Shown here piece after piece: positions 44,891 through 53,782 of a stretch of 54,728 bases of DNA. Each line of letters starts with the position of its first letter. Within the stretch, counting starts at the first letter, position 1. This DNA comes from an uncultured Dorea sp. GTDB taxonomy: Bacteria > Bacillota > Clostridia > Lachnospirales > Lachnospiraceae. The notes under the pieces were generated by a model. The model did no database searches and was not told the DNA's origin. It was given only the letters and a program-made list of their open reading frames with translations. The translations under genes and the position numbers were made by a program. The stretch lies in NCBI GenBank assembly GCA_910587575.1, contig CAJULU010000029.1, positions 1-54,728 of the forward strand, read 5' to 3'.

Positions 44891-46903
44891 TTACTCTCTG
44901 CTTAAGATCTCCTGCTTCATCCTAAGAACTTCCGGATCATCCGGCAGAAGCGACAACAGCTGCACCATAACCCCTTCCGCCTCCGTCCACTGTCCCTTAT
45001 CGATCATCCCCCGGAGAACCTGCTTTACCTGTCCGCCGAGTATTTCAAACTCTTCCGGAACAGAAGGGGTCTGTATCTGCTTCTCCAGATACCGCAGCAG
45101 AACGCCTATGGCCTCTGACATTTCGGGATAAAACCGGACCGCCTCCTTAAAAAGCGGAAAGCTTTCGGCAAAACGTCTCTCATCAATGAACTTCAGAGCC
45201 TCCCCGGCCATCACTGCAAACCGGTACCTGGACGGAAGGGCATAGAATTCCGGATCGGCAAGCGCTTCATCCCGGTACAATGCCGCCGCCTCACTGCAGA
45301 CACTCCTGCAATACTGCTGCAGAACTCCCGCCAGTTCTTCCGGTTCCGGCAATTCCCGTGTCAGCATTCTCTCCAGAAAACTCTGTTCCAGCTTCCGGGC
45401 ATAGAAAGGACGCATTTCAAGCAAAGGTATGATACTCCGGCGGAATGCCTGCAGATCCCCCCATTCCTTACGTTCTGTCACTGTCTGTGCATACGCATTC
45501 CAGGCCTCTGGCGGCATCTGTATGATCAAAGGTTCCAATGAAAACTGATTGCGCACGGCGGCCTCAATCAGTTCCCACTGGAATCCTGCCGGGCAGTCCC
45601 TGGCACATTCCTTCCAGAACGCTTCCGCTTCCTGCATATGGCCTTGCTTTTCGGCAAAAAGCATTTTCTGGATACGCACATAGTCATTGGCTGTGTTCAG
45701 CCGGCTGTATTCCCTTAAGATGGCCTCCGTTTGCCCCTCATAAGACTTTTTCCATTCTTCCAGGCGTGGGTAATGGGGCGTCACCCGGTCCCGGTCCTCC
45801 CAGGGGATCCAGGAAAGTATCTGTCTGGCCATCTGAAAGTCTTTTGCCTCTGCGGCAAAAAACAGCCCGTCCATGTACACGGGTACAGCTTCTTCTGCGG
45901 CCTGTTCAAAGGTCAGCCCCGCCGCACTCTGGATCCGGGCTTTTTCCGTGTGCTTCAGAAGATAAGATAGCTTTTCATGATACAGGCGGACATATTTCAG
46001 CCCTTTCCGGGGTTCCTTGAGTTTCCTGCATAAGGAAACCATGGTTACACTTAGGTGAAGCTGGCCCGCCTCCAGGGTGCGGGGATGTTTCAGAATGCTT
46101 TCCCCTTCCTTTAATGCCAGTTCCAGGTCCCCTGTATAGGAAATCAGAAGCGGCAGGTTTGCCTGCATCCATAACTCATAGTTATAGATCCGTTCTTCTT
46201 TTCTTGCCAGGGCAAGCCCTTTCCTGCAGTATTCCACTGCCGGTTCAAATTCAAACACACTCCGGTATTCCTGGGCAATCTGCATGCAGCACTGGGGAGA
46301 ATCCGGGTCCTTCTCATACATTTCCAGAAGAAGCGGGAGATTCCGGCTGGTTTTTGTCTCCTTCTGTTCCAGTTTTTCCTTCCGTGCATAGCCAAAATGA
46401 TGCACGAAAGCCGTCATCCTTTTACAGGGCTCCTGGAACGGAACCAGATTTTCATGAACCGGAAATATGAACTTTGTCTCCGGAGTTAAACGGCACATCC
46501 GTCCCACATCACCGTCAGAAAAGCGTTTTCCCTCAAAATCCATATAATTGCGCTGTCTGTAGAGTGCGGAACCATACTGCCTGTATTCACCGCTCTTAAA
46601 AAAACGGATGATCTCCCCTGTGTCATCAAACCACTCGTCATCATCAAGATAGAGAAACCATTCCCCTTTTGCCTCCCGCAGCCCGGCGTTCCGCGCCTTT
46701 GAAAAGTCATCGCACCAGTCAAAGGGGATGATATGGGATGTATACTGCCGTACAAGATCCAGCGTTTCCTGATTTTTACCGGTAAAAACAACGATCAGTT
46801 CGCTGTCCATCTCCCGGAGAAACGGTTTCAGCGAAGCAAGGCATTTCCCAAGAGTCTCCATCCGGTCTGATACCAGCATGGAGATGGTAAGCTGAATGTT
46901 CAT
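44891..46903 (-). CDS. GT2 glycosyltransferase with TPR region (flagellin-linked type)
   Basis: A 670-residue protein. Residues 1-220 are a GT2 domain (LTISMLVSDRMETLGKCLAS, YLDDDEWFDD near 85-94, FPVHENLVPF). The remaining 450 residues are helical with tetratricopeptide-like repeats (for example SPQCCMQIAQEYRS and NYELWMQANLPLL). TPR-bearing GT2 proteins beside flagellin genes in clostridia are thought to glycosylate flagellin directly. Its start overlaps the stop of the next leftward gene by four bases, so the two are coupled. High GC and codon use unlike the AT-rich operon genes. Confidence 0.8.
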   Translation of the reverse strand: MNIQLTISMLVSDRMETLGKCLASLKPFLREMDSELIVVFTGKNQETLDLVRQYTSHIIPFDWCDDFSKARNAGLREAKGEWFLYLDDDEWFDDTGEIIRFFKSGEYRQYGSALYRQRNYMDFEGKRFSDGDVGRMCRLTPETKFIFPVHENLVPFQEPCKRMTAFVHHFGYARKEKLEQKETKTSRNLPLLLEMYEKDPDSPQCCMQIAQEYRSVFEFEPAVEYCRKGLALARKEERIYNYELWMQANLPLLISYTGDLELALKEGESILKHPRTLEAGQLHLSVTMVSLCRKLKEPRKGLKYVRLYHEKLSYLLKHTEKARIQSAAGLTFEQAAEEAVPVYMDGLFFAAEAKDFQMARQILSWIPWEDRDRVTPHYPRLEEWKKSYEGQTEAILREYSRLNTANDYVRIQKMLFAEKQGHMQEAEAFWKECARDCPAGFQWELIEAAVRNQFSLEPLIIQMPPEAWNAYAQTVTERKEWGDLQAFRRSIIPLLEMRPFYARKLEQSFLERMLTRELPEPEELAGVLQQYCRSVCSEAAALYRDEALADPEFYALPSRYRFAVMAGEALKFIDERRFAESFPLFKEAVRFYPEMSEAIGVLLRYLEKQIQTPSVPEEFEILGGQVKQVLRGMIDKGQWTEAEGVMVQLLSLLPDDPEVLRMKQEILSRE

Positions 46904-48979
46904 ACTTTTGTCCTCCTTATGACTTCCTGGCGGATTCTGATTAATTCCAGGTCATCCGGCAGCAGCGGCAGGAGCTGGTCCAGGATGGCAGCCGCCTGTG
47001 CCGTCTGTCCGGAAGCCATCAGCGTGCGCAGCGTATCCTTCATCCGGCCTGCAAGCTGAAGAAATTCCGCATCCGCATGCTTCGCCGGATCATTCATTCG
47101 GTATACGGCCTGCCGGGTCAGCTCTATGATCACGCCGGTCATTTCCGGATAAATGTGGAATGCGTCCCGAAGCAGACGCACCGCTTCCACGGTCTGTTCC
47201 GCCCGTAATGCTTCTAATGCTTTTAAGGAAATCCGGGCAAAGCCGTATTCTGCGGGCAGAAAAGCAGCGTTATCCTCTGTCAGCCATTCCTCACGGTACA
47301 ATCCCCGGTAAAACTCCAGGATGCACCGGCAATAGTCCTCCAAAGTTTCTGTTAATCCGCTCCACAGAGGAAAGCCCTTATGCAGCTTCTGCCCCAGTCC
47401 GTGTCTTTTCACACATAAGCTGTGAAGAGGAAAGCGGTGCCCAATCTCTTCTGCGCATTTCCCCATCCGGCTGTTCAGGGCGAATGGAAGTTCATCTGCC
47501 GCTGTCTCCCAGAGATGGTTCCAGGCGCCCAGATCCATCTGCGCCGCAAGAGGGACGATGCTGGTTTCATGGCAGAGGGCTTCATTCAGGCACAATTGTC
47601 GTAAATAACCGTCTTCCATATGTACCATGCAGTACAGGATCAGATTCAGCCCTTCTTCCTGTTTTCCCCCGTTAAAATCATCCCGTGCCTTCTGAAGCAG
47701 AAGGTAAGACGGGATCCCGGTCTCCTGACACATCTGTATTTCTGACACATCCCCTATCCCGCAGACAATGCACCGGTCTTCCAGTATCTCTGAAAGCATC
47801 CGGGGAAAATGAGGGGAATACTCCTCTTTCCATTGTTCAAAAAACGGATAATACCGCTGCAGGATATCTTCGGTTTCCCAGGGGAAGAGTTTCAGAAAAT
47901 AAAGTGCAGCATCCCAGTCCCGGGTTTTCAGTGCGCAGGCAGCACAGCCGGCCCTTGCACCATAGAGGCGTTCCGGACTTTTAATATAATTCTCATCAAA
48001 CTCACCATAGCCCTGGCGTGTCCAGAGCCCCCCGGTTTCATCCATGTGATCCAGAAGCCCTTCAAATTTCCGGCCATACTGCACAGCTTTCTTTGGTTCT
48101 TCTTCTGCGTACAGATGAACCAGCTGCTGGTACAGGACCAGGCGGATCAGTTCAGAGGGCTGCTCCCGGGAAAGGATTGTTTCGATCTCTGAGATGCCGG
48201 AAGCATTCCCTGGATTCTCTGAAACCAGACAGGACAGAAAGGCCAGCAGCCACCCTTTTAACCCCGTGTCCTTCTGAACGCCCCTTTCTGCTTCCCGGCA
48301 GATTTCCAGTCCCATCCGGCAGTATTTTTCCGCAGATTTCCGGTCTCCCGCCAGGTCGGATTCCTTGGCAAGCTGGATATAATTTTTTACTTTTAGCGGG
48401 TCATTTCCAATGGCCCGTAAAAGCAGCGGGATATTCCGGGAAGTCTTGCGGAGGCTGCCGGAAGATTCCACGTAGCCATAATGATGGACGCAGGTCCCGA
48501 AATATTTACAGGGTTCCATGCGGGGGGTTATGAATGGTACCCTGGAAACGGGTTCCGGGAAGTCTTCGGACCATCCGGAATGCGGAAAAATCGGAATACT
48601 GCGTCCCGTTCCAGTTCTGGTAGTTCCGCTGTATGTAATGTGCGCTGTGATAATCCCTGTATTCCCCGCTCAGGAAGAACTGGCAGATCTCTTCCGTGTC
48701 GTCAAACCACTCGTCATCGTCAATGTACAGGAACCATTCGCCCTGCGCCGCCTCCAAACCGGTATTTCTGGCAGCGGAGAAATCGCTGCACCAGGAAAAC
48801 GGAATGATCTGGGGCGTATACTGTTCGGCAATCCGGCGGACGGCTTCCTCCGTACTGGTCAGTATGATAATTAATTCGGCCGGGATCCTTGCAAGGAGCG
48901 GCTTTAAGGAATCCAGGCAGCGCATCAGGGATTCCTTCCGGTCTGAGGCGAGCAGGGATATGCTGAGTCTGATATCCAT
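46900..48979 (-). pseudogene. GT2-TPR glycosyltransferase, frameshifted at a C6/G6 tract
   Basis: A paralogue of the 44891 gene split into two frames. The upstream piece (start ATG at 48979, MDIRLSISLLASDRK) has the GT2 core including FLYIDDDEWFDD, and ends at 48506 shortly after GTIHN. The downstream piece opens at 48519 (MEPCKYFGTCVHHYGY) and carries the TPR region to 46900. The break falls at a run of six G bases on the plus strand (48522-48527). One base fewer would restore a 692-residue protein. Both halves are well preserved, so this is either a recent mutation, a switchable gene or a sequencing error. It would be expected to glycosylate flagellin with its partner. Confidence 0.8.
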
Positions 48980-49013
48980 AGGTTTTGTGTTCCTCTCTGT
49001 TTTTTGCTTAAAA

Positions 49014-49046
49014 AGAAAACGCCCATCCAATGGACTGGCGTTTTCT
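49014..49046 (-). terminator. Intrinsic terminator after the leftward flagellin gene
   Basis: Inverted repeat AGAAAACGCC / GGCGTTTTCT (49014-49023 with 49037-49046) and a T-run when read leftward. It lies 50 bp past the flagellin stop and should limit read-through into the TPR-glycosyltransferase genes. Confidence 0.75.
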
Positions 49047-49095
49047 GTGATTATTTTTTTGAAAATCCGCACAACTGTGATCAGATGTAATCAGA

Positions 49096-49974
49096 TTACT
49101 GTAACAGCTGAAGAACTCCCTGAGGAACCTGGTTAGCCTGTGCAAGCATAGCCTGGGAAGCCTGAACCAGAATGTTGTTCTTGGTGTAAGCCATCATTTC
49201 CTTAGCCATGTCAACGTCACGGATACGGGACTCAGCAGCAGACAGGTTCTCTGTCTGAACACCCAGGTTGTTGATGGTGTGCTCCAGACGGTTCTGTAAT
49301 GCACCGAAGTCGGAACGTAAGGATGATACAGCGTCGATTGCAGCGTTGATCATATCAACGGCAAGTCTTGCCTGAGTCTGTTTAGAGATATCAATATCGC
49401 TGGTCTTTACTTCCTTCTCAACCATGTTATCATTTTCATCTCTAACCTTTGCCTTTACGCCTGCATATCCATCTGCGCTCATTGCTTTCAGCGTAATCTT
49501 AATCTGGTTGTTGGTAGAACTGGTCTCACCTGCATGAATTGCAACAGCCTTCTCTGTGAAACCATTAAATAATGTTGTACCATTGAAGTTAGCAGTCTTG
49601 CTGATACGGTTAATTTCAGCATTCAGTGCCTTAATTTCCTTCTGCATCTCACCACGGTTAGCAGTAGAATAAGTTCCGTTCGCAGACTGTGTAGCCAGCT
49701 CAACCATACGGTTCAGCATGGAGTGAACTTCTGTCAATGCACCTTCAGCCGTCTGTACAAGAGAAACACCGTCTTCGGAGTTCTTCTGTGCTGTCTGAAG
49801 ACCTGTGATCTGGGCACGCATTTTTTCGGAAATTGCAAGTCCGGCAGCGTCATCACCAGCGCGGTTGATTCTATAACCAGATGACAACTTCTCCAGGTTC
49901 TTTGTTAAAGAAGAGTTGTTGTTTGTCAAATTCCTGTGTGAATTTAAAGCCGTAATATTATGTTGGATTCTCAT
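49096..49974 (-). CDS. hag: Flagellin
   Basis: A 292-residue flagellin. The N-terminal D0/D1 part is canonical (MRIQHNITALNSHRNL, LEKLSSGYRINRAGDDAAGL) and the C-terminal part is also canonical (ALQNRLEHTINNLGVQTENL, ESRIRDVDMAKEMM, ending QGVLQLLQ). The middle, about residues 115-215, is the exposed variable region and has Ser and Thr for O-glycosylation. The length is typical of clostridial flagellins without big D2/D3 domains. The first 113 codons and the 149-bp leader are near-identical to the divergent flagellin at 53925. RBS AAGGAGG; predicted sigma-28 promoter at 50151-50176. Gene symbol hag or fliC by family. Confidence 0.95.
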   Translation of the reverse strand: MRIQHNITALNSHRNLTNNNSSLTKNLEKLSSGYRINRAGDDAAGLAISEKMRAQITGLQTAQKNSEDGVSLVQTAEGALTEVHSMLNRMVELATQSANGTYSTANRGEMQKEIKALNAEINRISKTANFNGTTLFNGFTEKAVAIHAGETSSTNNQIKITLKAMSADGYAGVKAKVRDENDNMVEKEVKTSDIDISKQTQARLAVDMINAAIDAVSSLRSDFGALQNRLEHTINNLGVQTENLSAAESRIRDVDMAKEMMAYTKNNILVQASQAMLAQANQVPQGVLQLLQ

Positions 49975-50123
49975 AGTTTTTCCTCCTTGAAATTCGTCAG
50001 GGAATTCCTTTTCCCTGCATAATTATTCATTATTTACTTGTGTGTCCGAAGTAATCGGGAGTGAAACAAATGCGTCTTCCGGACCTGCCGGCAAACCGTC
50101 CAGAAAAGTACACTTATTTGGAC
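49636..50123. repeat. Left arm of the 488-bp inverted flagellin repeat
   Basis: The reverse complement of this arm matches 53776-54263 without gaps. About five mismatches lie in the outermost 60 bases near the promoter end, and I found none in the stretches of leader and coding sequence I compared. The arm covers the flagellin leader and the first 113 codons. Confidence 0.9.
49998..50017 (-). promoter_or_regulatory. CsrA-site-like hairpin in the leftward flagellin leader
   Basis: Read leftward, CAGGGAA AAGGAA TTCCCTG forms a 7-bp stem with an AAGGAA hexaloop, the form preferred by CsrA. It lies 23 bases before the start codon, with a second GGA in the AAGGAGG ribosome-binding site. Confidence 0.55.
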
Positions 50124-50150
50124 TGCTCCGAAAACTTCTTGACACTTATA

Positions 50151-50176
50151 TTATCGTATCTTTTCTCCAGAACTTA
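50151..50176 (-). promoter_or_regulatory. Sigma-28 (SigD-like) promoter of the leftward flagellin
   Basis: Read leftward: TAAG (50176-50173), 14-bp spacer, TACGATAA (50158-50151). This resembles the flagellar sigma pattern TAAA-N15-GCCGATAA. It lies about 175 bp before the start codon, outside the inverted repeat, so it stays with the middle segment if that segment flips. Confidence 0.6.
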
Positions 50177-50195
50177 AGTCTTTTTTTTAACTTTT

Positions 50196-51266
50196 TTAAA
50201 TAATTTTCTGTACCCTCTCCAAGGCAGGCTGATACCCTGCCTCTGCCGCCATCTGATAATAAGATAACGCTTCCTTGGTCTTTCCATTGACCTCAAACCA
50301 GACGCCCAGGTTGTATGCGGCCTTGAACGAACCATTTCCAAGCACCCCCTCATGCTCGGGCACTTCCCCGATCTGAAGGCAGCGCCGGTAAGATTGTTCG
50401 ATTTCCGGGAGGTATCCGATATAGCGCTGGATGTCCGAGAAAATCGCCTGCGTGTAAAAGGTTCCGCATGCAAAATGATAATCCGCATAGGCAGCCAGCC
50501 TTTCCTTTTCGTCTGTAATCACCTGAAACCCTTTCTCGTATTTTTTCAGTTCCAGCAGATTGTAAATATAAGCAACTACGCCATTTGTACGATATCCCGT
50601 ACCGGTTTCCGGTACAAGCTGATAGAATTGCCCGAAATATCCGTCGGCCCGTGCAAATTCCTTCATAAGCCAGAGAGTCCGGGATACCTGGTAGAGGATG
50701 TAGGGATCCTGCGGGTTTTGTTCCAGTTCTTCCAGCAGAATCGTAAGATTCCGTTCCCCTTTCCCGCCCTGAAGATACCCGTCATGGTCAAAAACCAGCG
50801 GAAGGGGCACAATCGGAAGGTCGCTTATGATCTGTTCATGCACTTTTCCTTGATAAAACGTTCCTTTGGGAACCAGACGTGTGGTAAATACACAGCTCTG
50901 GCTGATGGTTCCGTTTTCCTCCCTGTAACTGTCATGCCTTTCAATTGCCCCTGCACGGCCGCCTTTTTCTACAAATCTCTGCAGATCTTCTCTGGTTCCG
51001 GAAAGCAGATATTCATCCGCATCCAAGATCAGGTTCCAGTCGCAGGGGGACTGTTCCAGGGCATAGTTCCTGGCTGCCGAGAAATCATTACACCATTCGA
51101 ATTCTGAAATCTGTGCGTTGTATTTTCGTGCTATCTCTATGGTATGATCGGTTGACCCGGTATCTGTAATATAGATTCCATCCACCAGCTTTTCCGCCAG
51201 TGACAGACATTTTTCCAGACTGCGGCTTTCATTTTTCACAATCATAACAAGTCCTATTGTGTTCAT
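50196..51266 (-). CDS. GT2 glycosyltransferase with C-terminal TPR region
   Basis: A 356-residue protein of the SunS-like branch of GT2. Motifs: IGLVMIVKNESRSLEKCL, ITDTGSTDHT, and LDADEYL (Asp82 and Asp84), then a TPR-like helical C-terminus (EGVLGNGSFKAAYNLGVWFE). GGGAGG precedes the ATG. It sits inside the segment between the two flagellins, directly upstream of one of them, which supports flagellin as the acceptor. Confidence 0.85.
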   Translation of the reverse strand: MNTIGLVMIVKNESRSLEKCLSLAEKLVDGIYITDTGSTDHTIEIARKYNAQISEFEWCNDFSAARNYALEQSPCDWNLILDADEYLLSGTREDLQRFVEKGGRAGAIERHDSYREENGTISQSCVFTTRLVPKGTFYQGKVHEQIISDLPIVPLPLVFDHDGYLQGGKGERNLTILLEELEQNPQDPYILYQVSRTLWLMKEFARADGYFGQFYQLVPETGTGYRTNGVVAYIYNLLELKKYEKGFQVITDEKERLAAYADYHFACGTFYTQAIFSDIQRYIGYLPEIEQSYRRCLQIGEVPEHEGVLGNGSFKAAYNLGVWFEVNGKTKEALSYYQMAAEAGYQPALERVQKII

Positions 51267-51295
51267 CCTTTTCCTCCCGTTGATTTGATTTTTTT

Positions 51296-51324
51296 ATTAT
51301 AACGTTTACCAGACAGGAATACAA
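51296..51324 (-). promoter_or_regulatory. SigA-type promoter of the GT2-TPR gene
   Basis: Read leftward: TTGTAT (51324-51319), 17-bp spacer, TATAAT (51301-51296), 30 bp before the start codon. Confidence 0.6.
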
Positions 51325-51347
51325 CTGCCAGTCTCTGCAAATCAGGA

Positions 51348-51377
51348 TTGAGCCTTTCCGGTTCTTTTCTGTATACT
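51348..51377 (+). promoter_or_regulatory. SigA-type promoter of the recombinase gene
   Basis: TTGAGC (51348-51353), 18-bp spacer and TATACT (51372-51377), 34 bp before the start codon, with GGAGG at 51401. It is divergent from the GT2-TPR promoter. Confidence 0.5.
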
Positions 51378-51411
51378 CAGAAACAGGTAAATTCAATGTA
51401 GGAGGTACGAA

Positions 51412-51970
51412 ATGAATAATAAGGTATACGGTTATATCCGGGTTTCTACGCAGGAGCAGAATATTGAGCGGCAGATGATCGCACTCCTTGATACAGGGAT
51501 TGACAGGAGGGACATTTATATTGACAGGCAAAGCGGCAAGAATTTTAAACGGCCGTCTTATGCCAGAATGCTGCGGCGTGTACGGGAGGGGGACTTGATT
51601 GTTATCAAGAGTATTGACAGACTGGGAAGGAACTACCAGGAAATCATGGAACAATGGCGATCTTCTGGGAACGTTCATCAGCGATGTGGTATTGCAGCTG
51701 CTTTCTTTTGTAGCAGAAAATGAACGGGATAACATCCGTCAGAGACAGGCAGAAGGAATTGCGGCGGCTAAGGCCAGGGGAATCCGGTTTGGCAAACCGA
51801 AGATTCCCGTACCGGATAATTTCCCTGAATTATACAGACAGTGGATCGGGGACGATATCACTAAGAAAGAGTTTGCGGCATTTTGTAAGATGGGGCGGAG
51901 CACTTTGTATAAACGGATCCGGGAATACCGGGAACCGACTCAGACGGGCCAGACGACGATTTATCCATAA
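51412..51970 (+). pseudogene. Serine recombinase (resolvase/invertase family) with internal deletion
   Basis: The N-terminal part (YGYIRVSTQEQNIERQ, catalytic Ser12, KSIDRLGRNYQEIMEQW) and the C-terminal part (LLGTFISDVVLQLLSF, RQRQAEGIAAAKARG, and a helix-turn-helix end TKKEFAAFCKMGRSTLYKR) both match small Hin-type recombinases of about 200 residues. They are in different frames: the first frame closes at 51723, and the second reads through to 51970 from about 51660. Compared with the family, about 26 residues between EQW and LLGTF are missing (roughly 77-80 bases), so the loss is a deletion and not a homopolymer slip. The enzyme is predicted to be inactive. Position between inverted flagellin genes suggests a former DNA invertase. 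Confidence 0.8.
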
Positions 51971-52038
51971 ATGCCTTTGCCTCCTTGCCCTTTTTACTTC
52001 CCCGTGCTATTGTATATGCAAAAGGAGTTCATGCGATT

Positions 52039-53687
52039 ATGGGAATCTATTTAAACAGCAAAAGTCCCTTTGGACAGTTTCTGGACGAAGCTGCCGCAAC
52101 ATATTTCGTAGATAAATCAGAGATGCTGACGCATTTAATCCCTCTGACATCCTGCAGCGGATCTTACATCGGCCAGGCAGGAGGCAGCATAGGGAAAAGC
52201 AATAAGTATATATGTATAACAAGACCCAGGCGTTTCGGGAAAACAATAACAGCCTGTATGATTGCTTCCTTTTTCGGAAAAGGAACTGACAGTGGTTCCG
52301 TATTTGAACACTTAAAAATATCATCACATGAGAAGTTCCATTGTCATTTAAACCAGCATAATGTTATCTATATTTCTTTTAATGAATTACCGCAGAACTG
52401 TACGGACTTTCACAGTTACATCGGGCGGATTCAGAAGATTCTGAAAAAGGACCTGAAAAAGGAATTCCCCGATGTGGAGATACATGAAGACGATGCAGTG
52501 TGGGATATTCTGAACGCAGTGTATGAGACGGAGGACGCCCGGTTCATTTTTGTGCTGGATGAATGGGATTATATTTTCCACCGGGATTTTGTAACAAACC
52601 GAGACAAATCCGCTTTTCTGGAATTTCTCAGCAATCTGCTGAAAGGAAAGGCTTATGTAGAACTGGCATATATGACGGGAATTCTTCCGATTGCCAAATA
52701 TTCCAGCGGATCCGAACTGAATATGTTTTTTGAATATACGATGGCAACTAAGGAAAAATATAGTGACTGTTTCGGTTTTACAGATTCGGAGGTGGATGAA
52801 TTGTACCAGCGGTATCTGTCTGTGACACCCGTACCACGGATTACCCGGGAAGATTTAAAATACTGGTATGACGGATATCAGACGGTATCCGGGAAGAGAT
52901 TGTACAATCCCCGGTCTGTATTCGGCGCCTTAAGTGATAACCAGACGGGGAGTTACTGGACAAGTTCCGGGCCATATGACGAGATTTTTACTATATCAGA
53001 CAGAATGTGGATGCGGTGAGGGATGATCTGGCGCTTATGATATCCGGGATTCCCGTCCAGGCCAGAATACAGGAATACGCAGCGACATCTATGAACCTGA
53101 AAACCCGGGATGAGATTTATTCTGCCATGGTGGTTTATGGTTTCCTAAGTTATGATAACGGCAAAGTATCCATCCCCAACAAGGAGCTGATGGAACACTT
53201 TGAAGAGATGCTTCAGAAGGAGCAGTCTCTTGGCTATATCTGCCGGTTATCCCAGGTATCTCAGCGAATGCTGGCAGCAACCAGAAGTTGTGATACAAAA
53301 ACGATGCTTGAGATTCTGGAATATGCCCATAATACGGAAAGCCCGTTATTAGAATACAACAGCGAGATTGAACTGACGGCTGTCATTAACCTGGTTTACC
53401 TTGCGGCAAGGGATACTTACCGGGTTGAGCGGGAAGACAAGGCAGGGGGCGGTTATGTAGATTTCATTTTCTATCCGTTTGACAAGACCGACGATTGTAT
53501 TATTCTGGAATTGAAGGTGGATGGTACGCCGGAAAGTGCGATCCGGCAGATCAAGGACCGCAAGTATGCTCTTCGGTTCCGGGGGCGGTCAGGGGATATT
53601 GCTCCTTTTACGGGACGGGTTCTGGCTGTGGGGATTGCTTATGACAGGAAAACTAAGAAGCATGCGTGTGAGGTTGAGATATTATAG
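52039..53687 (+). pseudogene. AAA-ATPase-like / PD-(D/E)XK protein, split by a frameshift at a T-run
   Basis: The first piece from ATG 52039 (AAAGGAG upstream) has the P-loop-like RPRRFGKTI and Walker B RFIFVLDEWD, and closes at 53019. The second piece, from about 53007 to 53687, completes the family with MISGIPVQARIQEY and the nuclease-like GGYVDFIFYP and ILELKVDG. The frames meet at a run of five T bases (52986-52990); one more T would give the expected DEIFYYIRQNVDAV and about 550 residues. Same family as the intact gene at 3285. Ends at the terminator 53718-53744. Function unknown; defence or selfish-element related genes of this type are common in Clostridia. Confidence 0.8.
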
Positions 53688-53717
53688 TAAAATATTTTAT
53701 TTGGAATTTTAATGTGC

Positions 53718-53744
53718 AGAAGTGCCTTCCCGGGCACTTCTTTT
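53718..53744 (+). terminator. Intrinsic terminator after the AAA-ATPase/nuclease gene
   Basis: AGAAGTGCC / GGCACTTCT stem (53718-53726 with 53733-53741), 6-base loop, then a T-run. Confidence 0.75.
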
Positions 53745-53751
53745 CGTATTT

Positions 53752-53758
53752 CCGATAT
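53752..53758 (+). promoter_or_regulatory. Possible sigma-28 -10 element of the rightward flagellin
   Basis: CCGATAT is an exact match to the flagellar sigma -10 core, but no TAAA lies at the right distance because the terminator hairpin occupies the -35 area. The promoter is therefore weaker or different from that of the leftward flagellin. Confidence 0.4.
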
Positions 53759-53759
53759 A

Positions 53760-53782
53760 ATTGGACGCAAATTGCGTCCAAT
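53760..53782. repeat. 23-bp palindrome next to the rightward flagellin promoter
   Basis: ATTGGACGCAA / TTGCGTCCAAT with one central base, just downstream of the CCGATAT element. Only its outer end (GTCCAA) is shared with the left copy of the flagellin repeat, so it is specific to this side. It could be an operator or an RNA hairpin at the start of the transcript. Confidence 0.7.

Noticed and set aside
47160..48533. Several plus-strand open frames of 100-170 codons
   Set aside because: These are opposite the GC-rich TPR-glycosyltransferase genes; Pro/Arg/Ser-rich compositions are typical of antisense shadows.
50352..51107. Open frame of 251 codons on the plus strand
   Set aside because: It is the mirror of the GT2-TPR gene, whose motifs are unmistakable, and lacks any family features.
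53760..53782. Palindrome as the crossover site of the serine recombinase
   Set aside because: Invertase sites come in pairs; the left flagellin copy shares only the outer GTCCAA, and the centre is one base and not the two expected of Hin-type sites.
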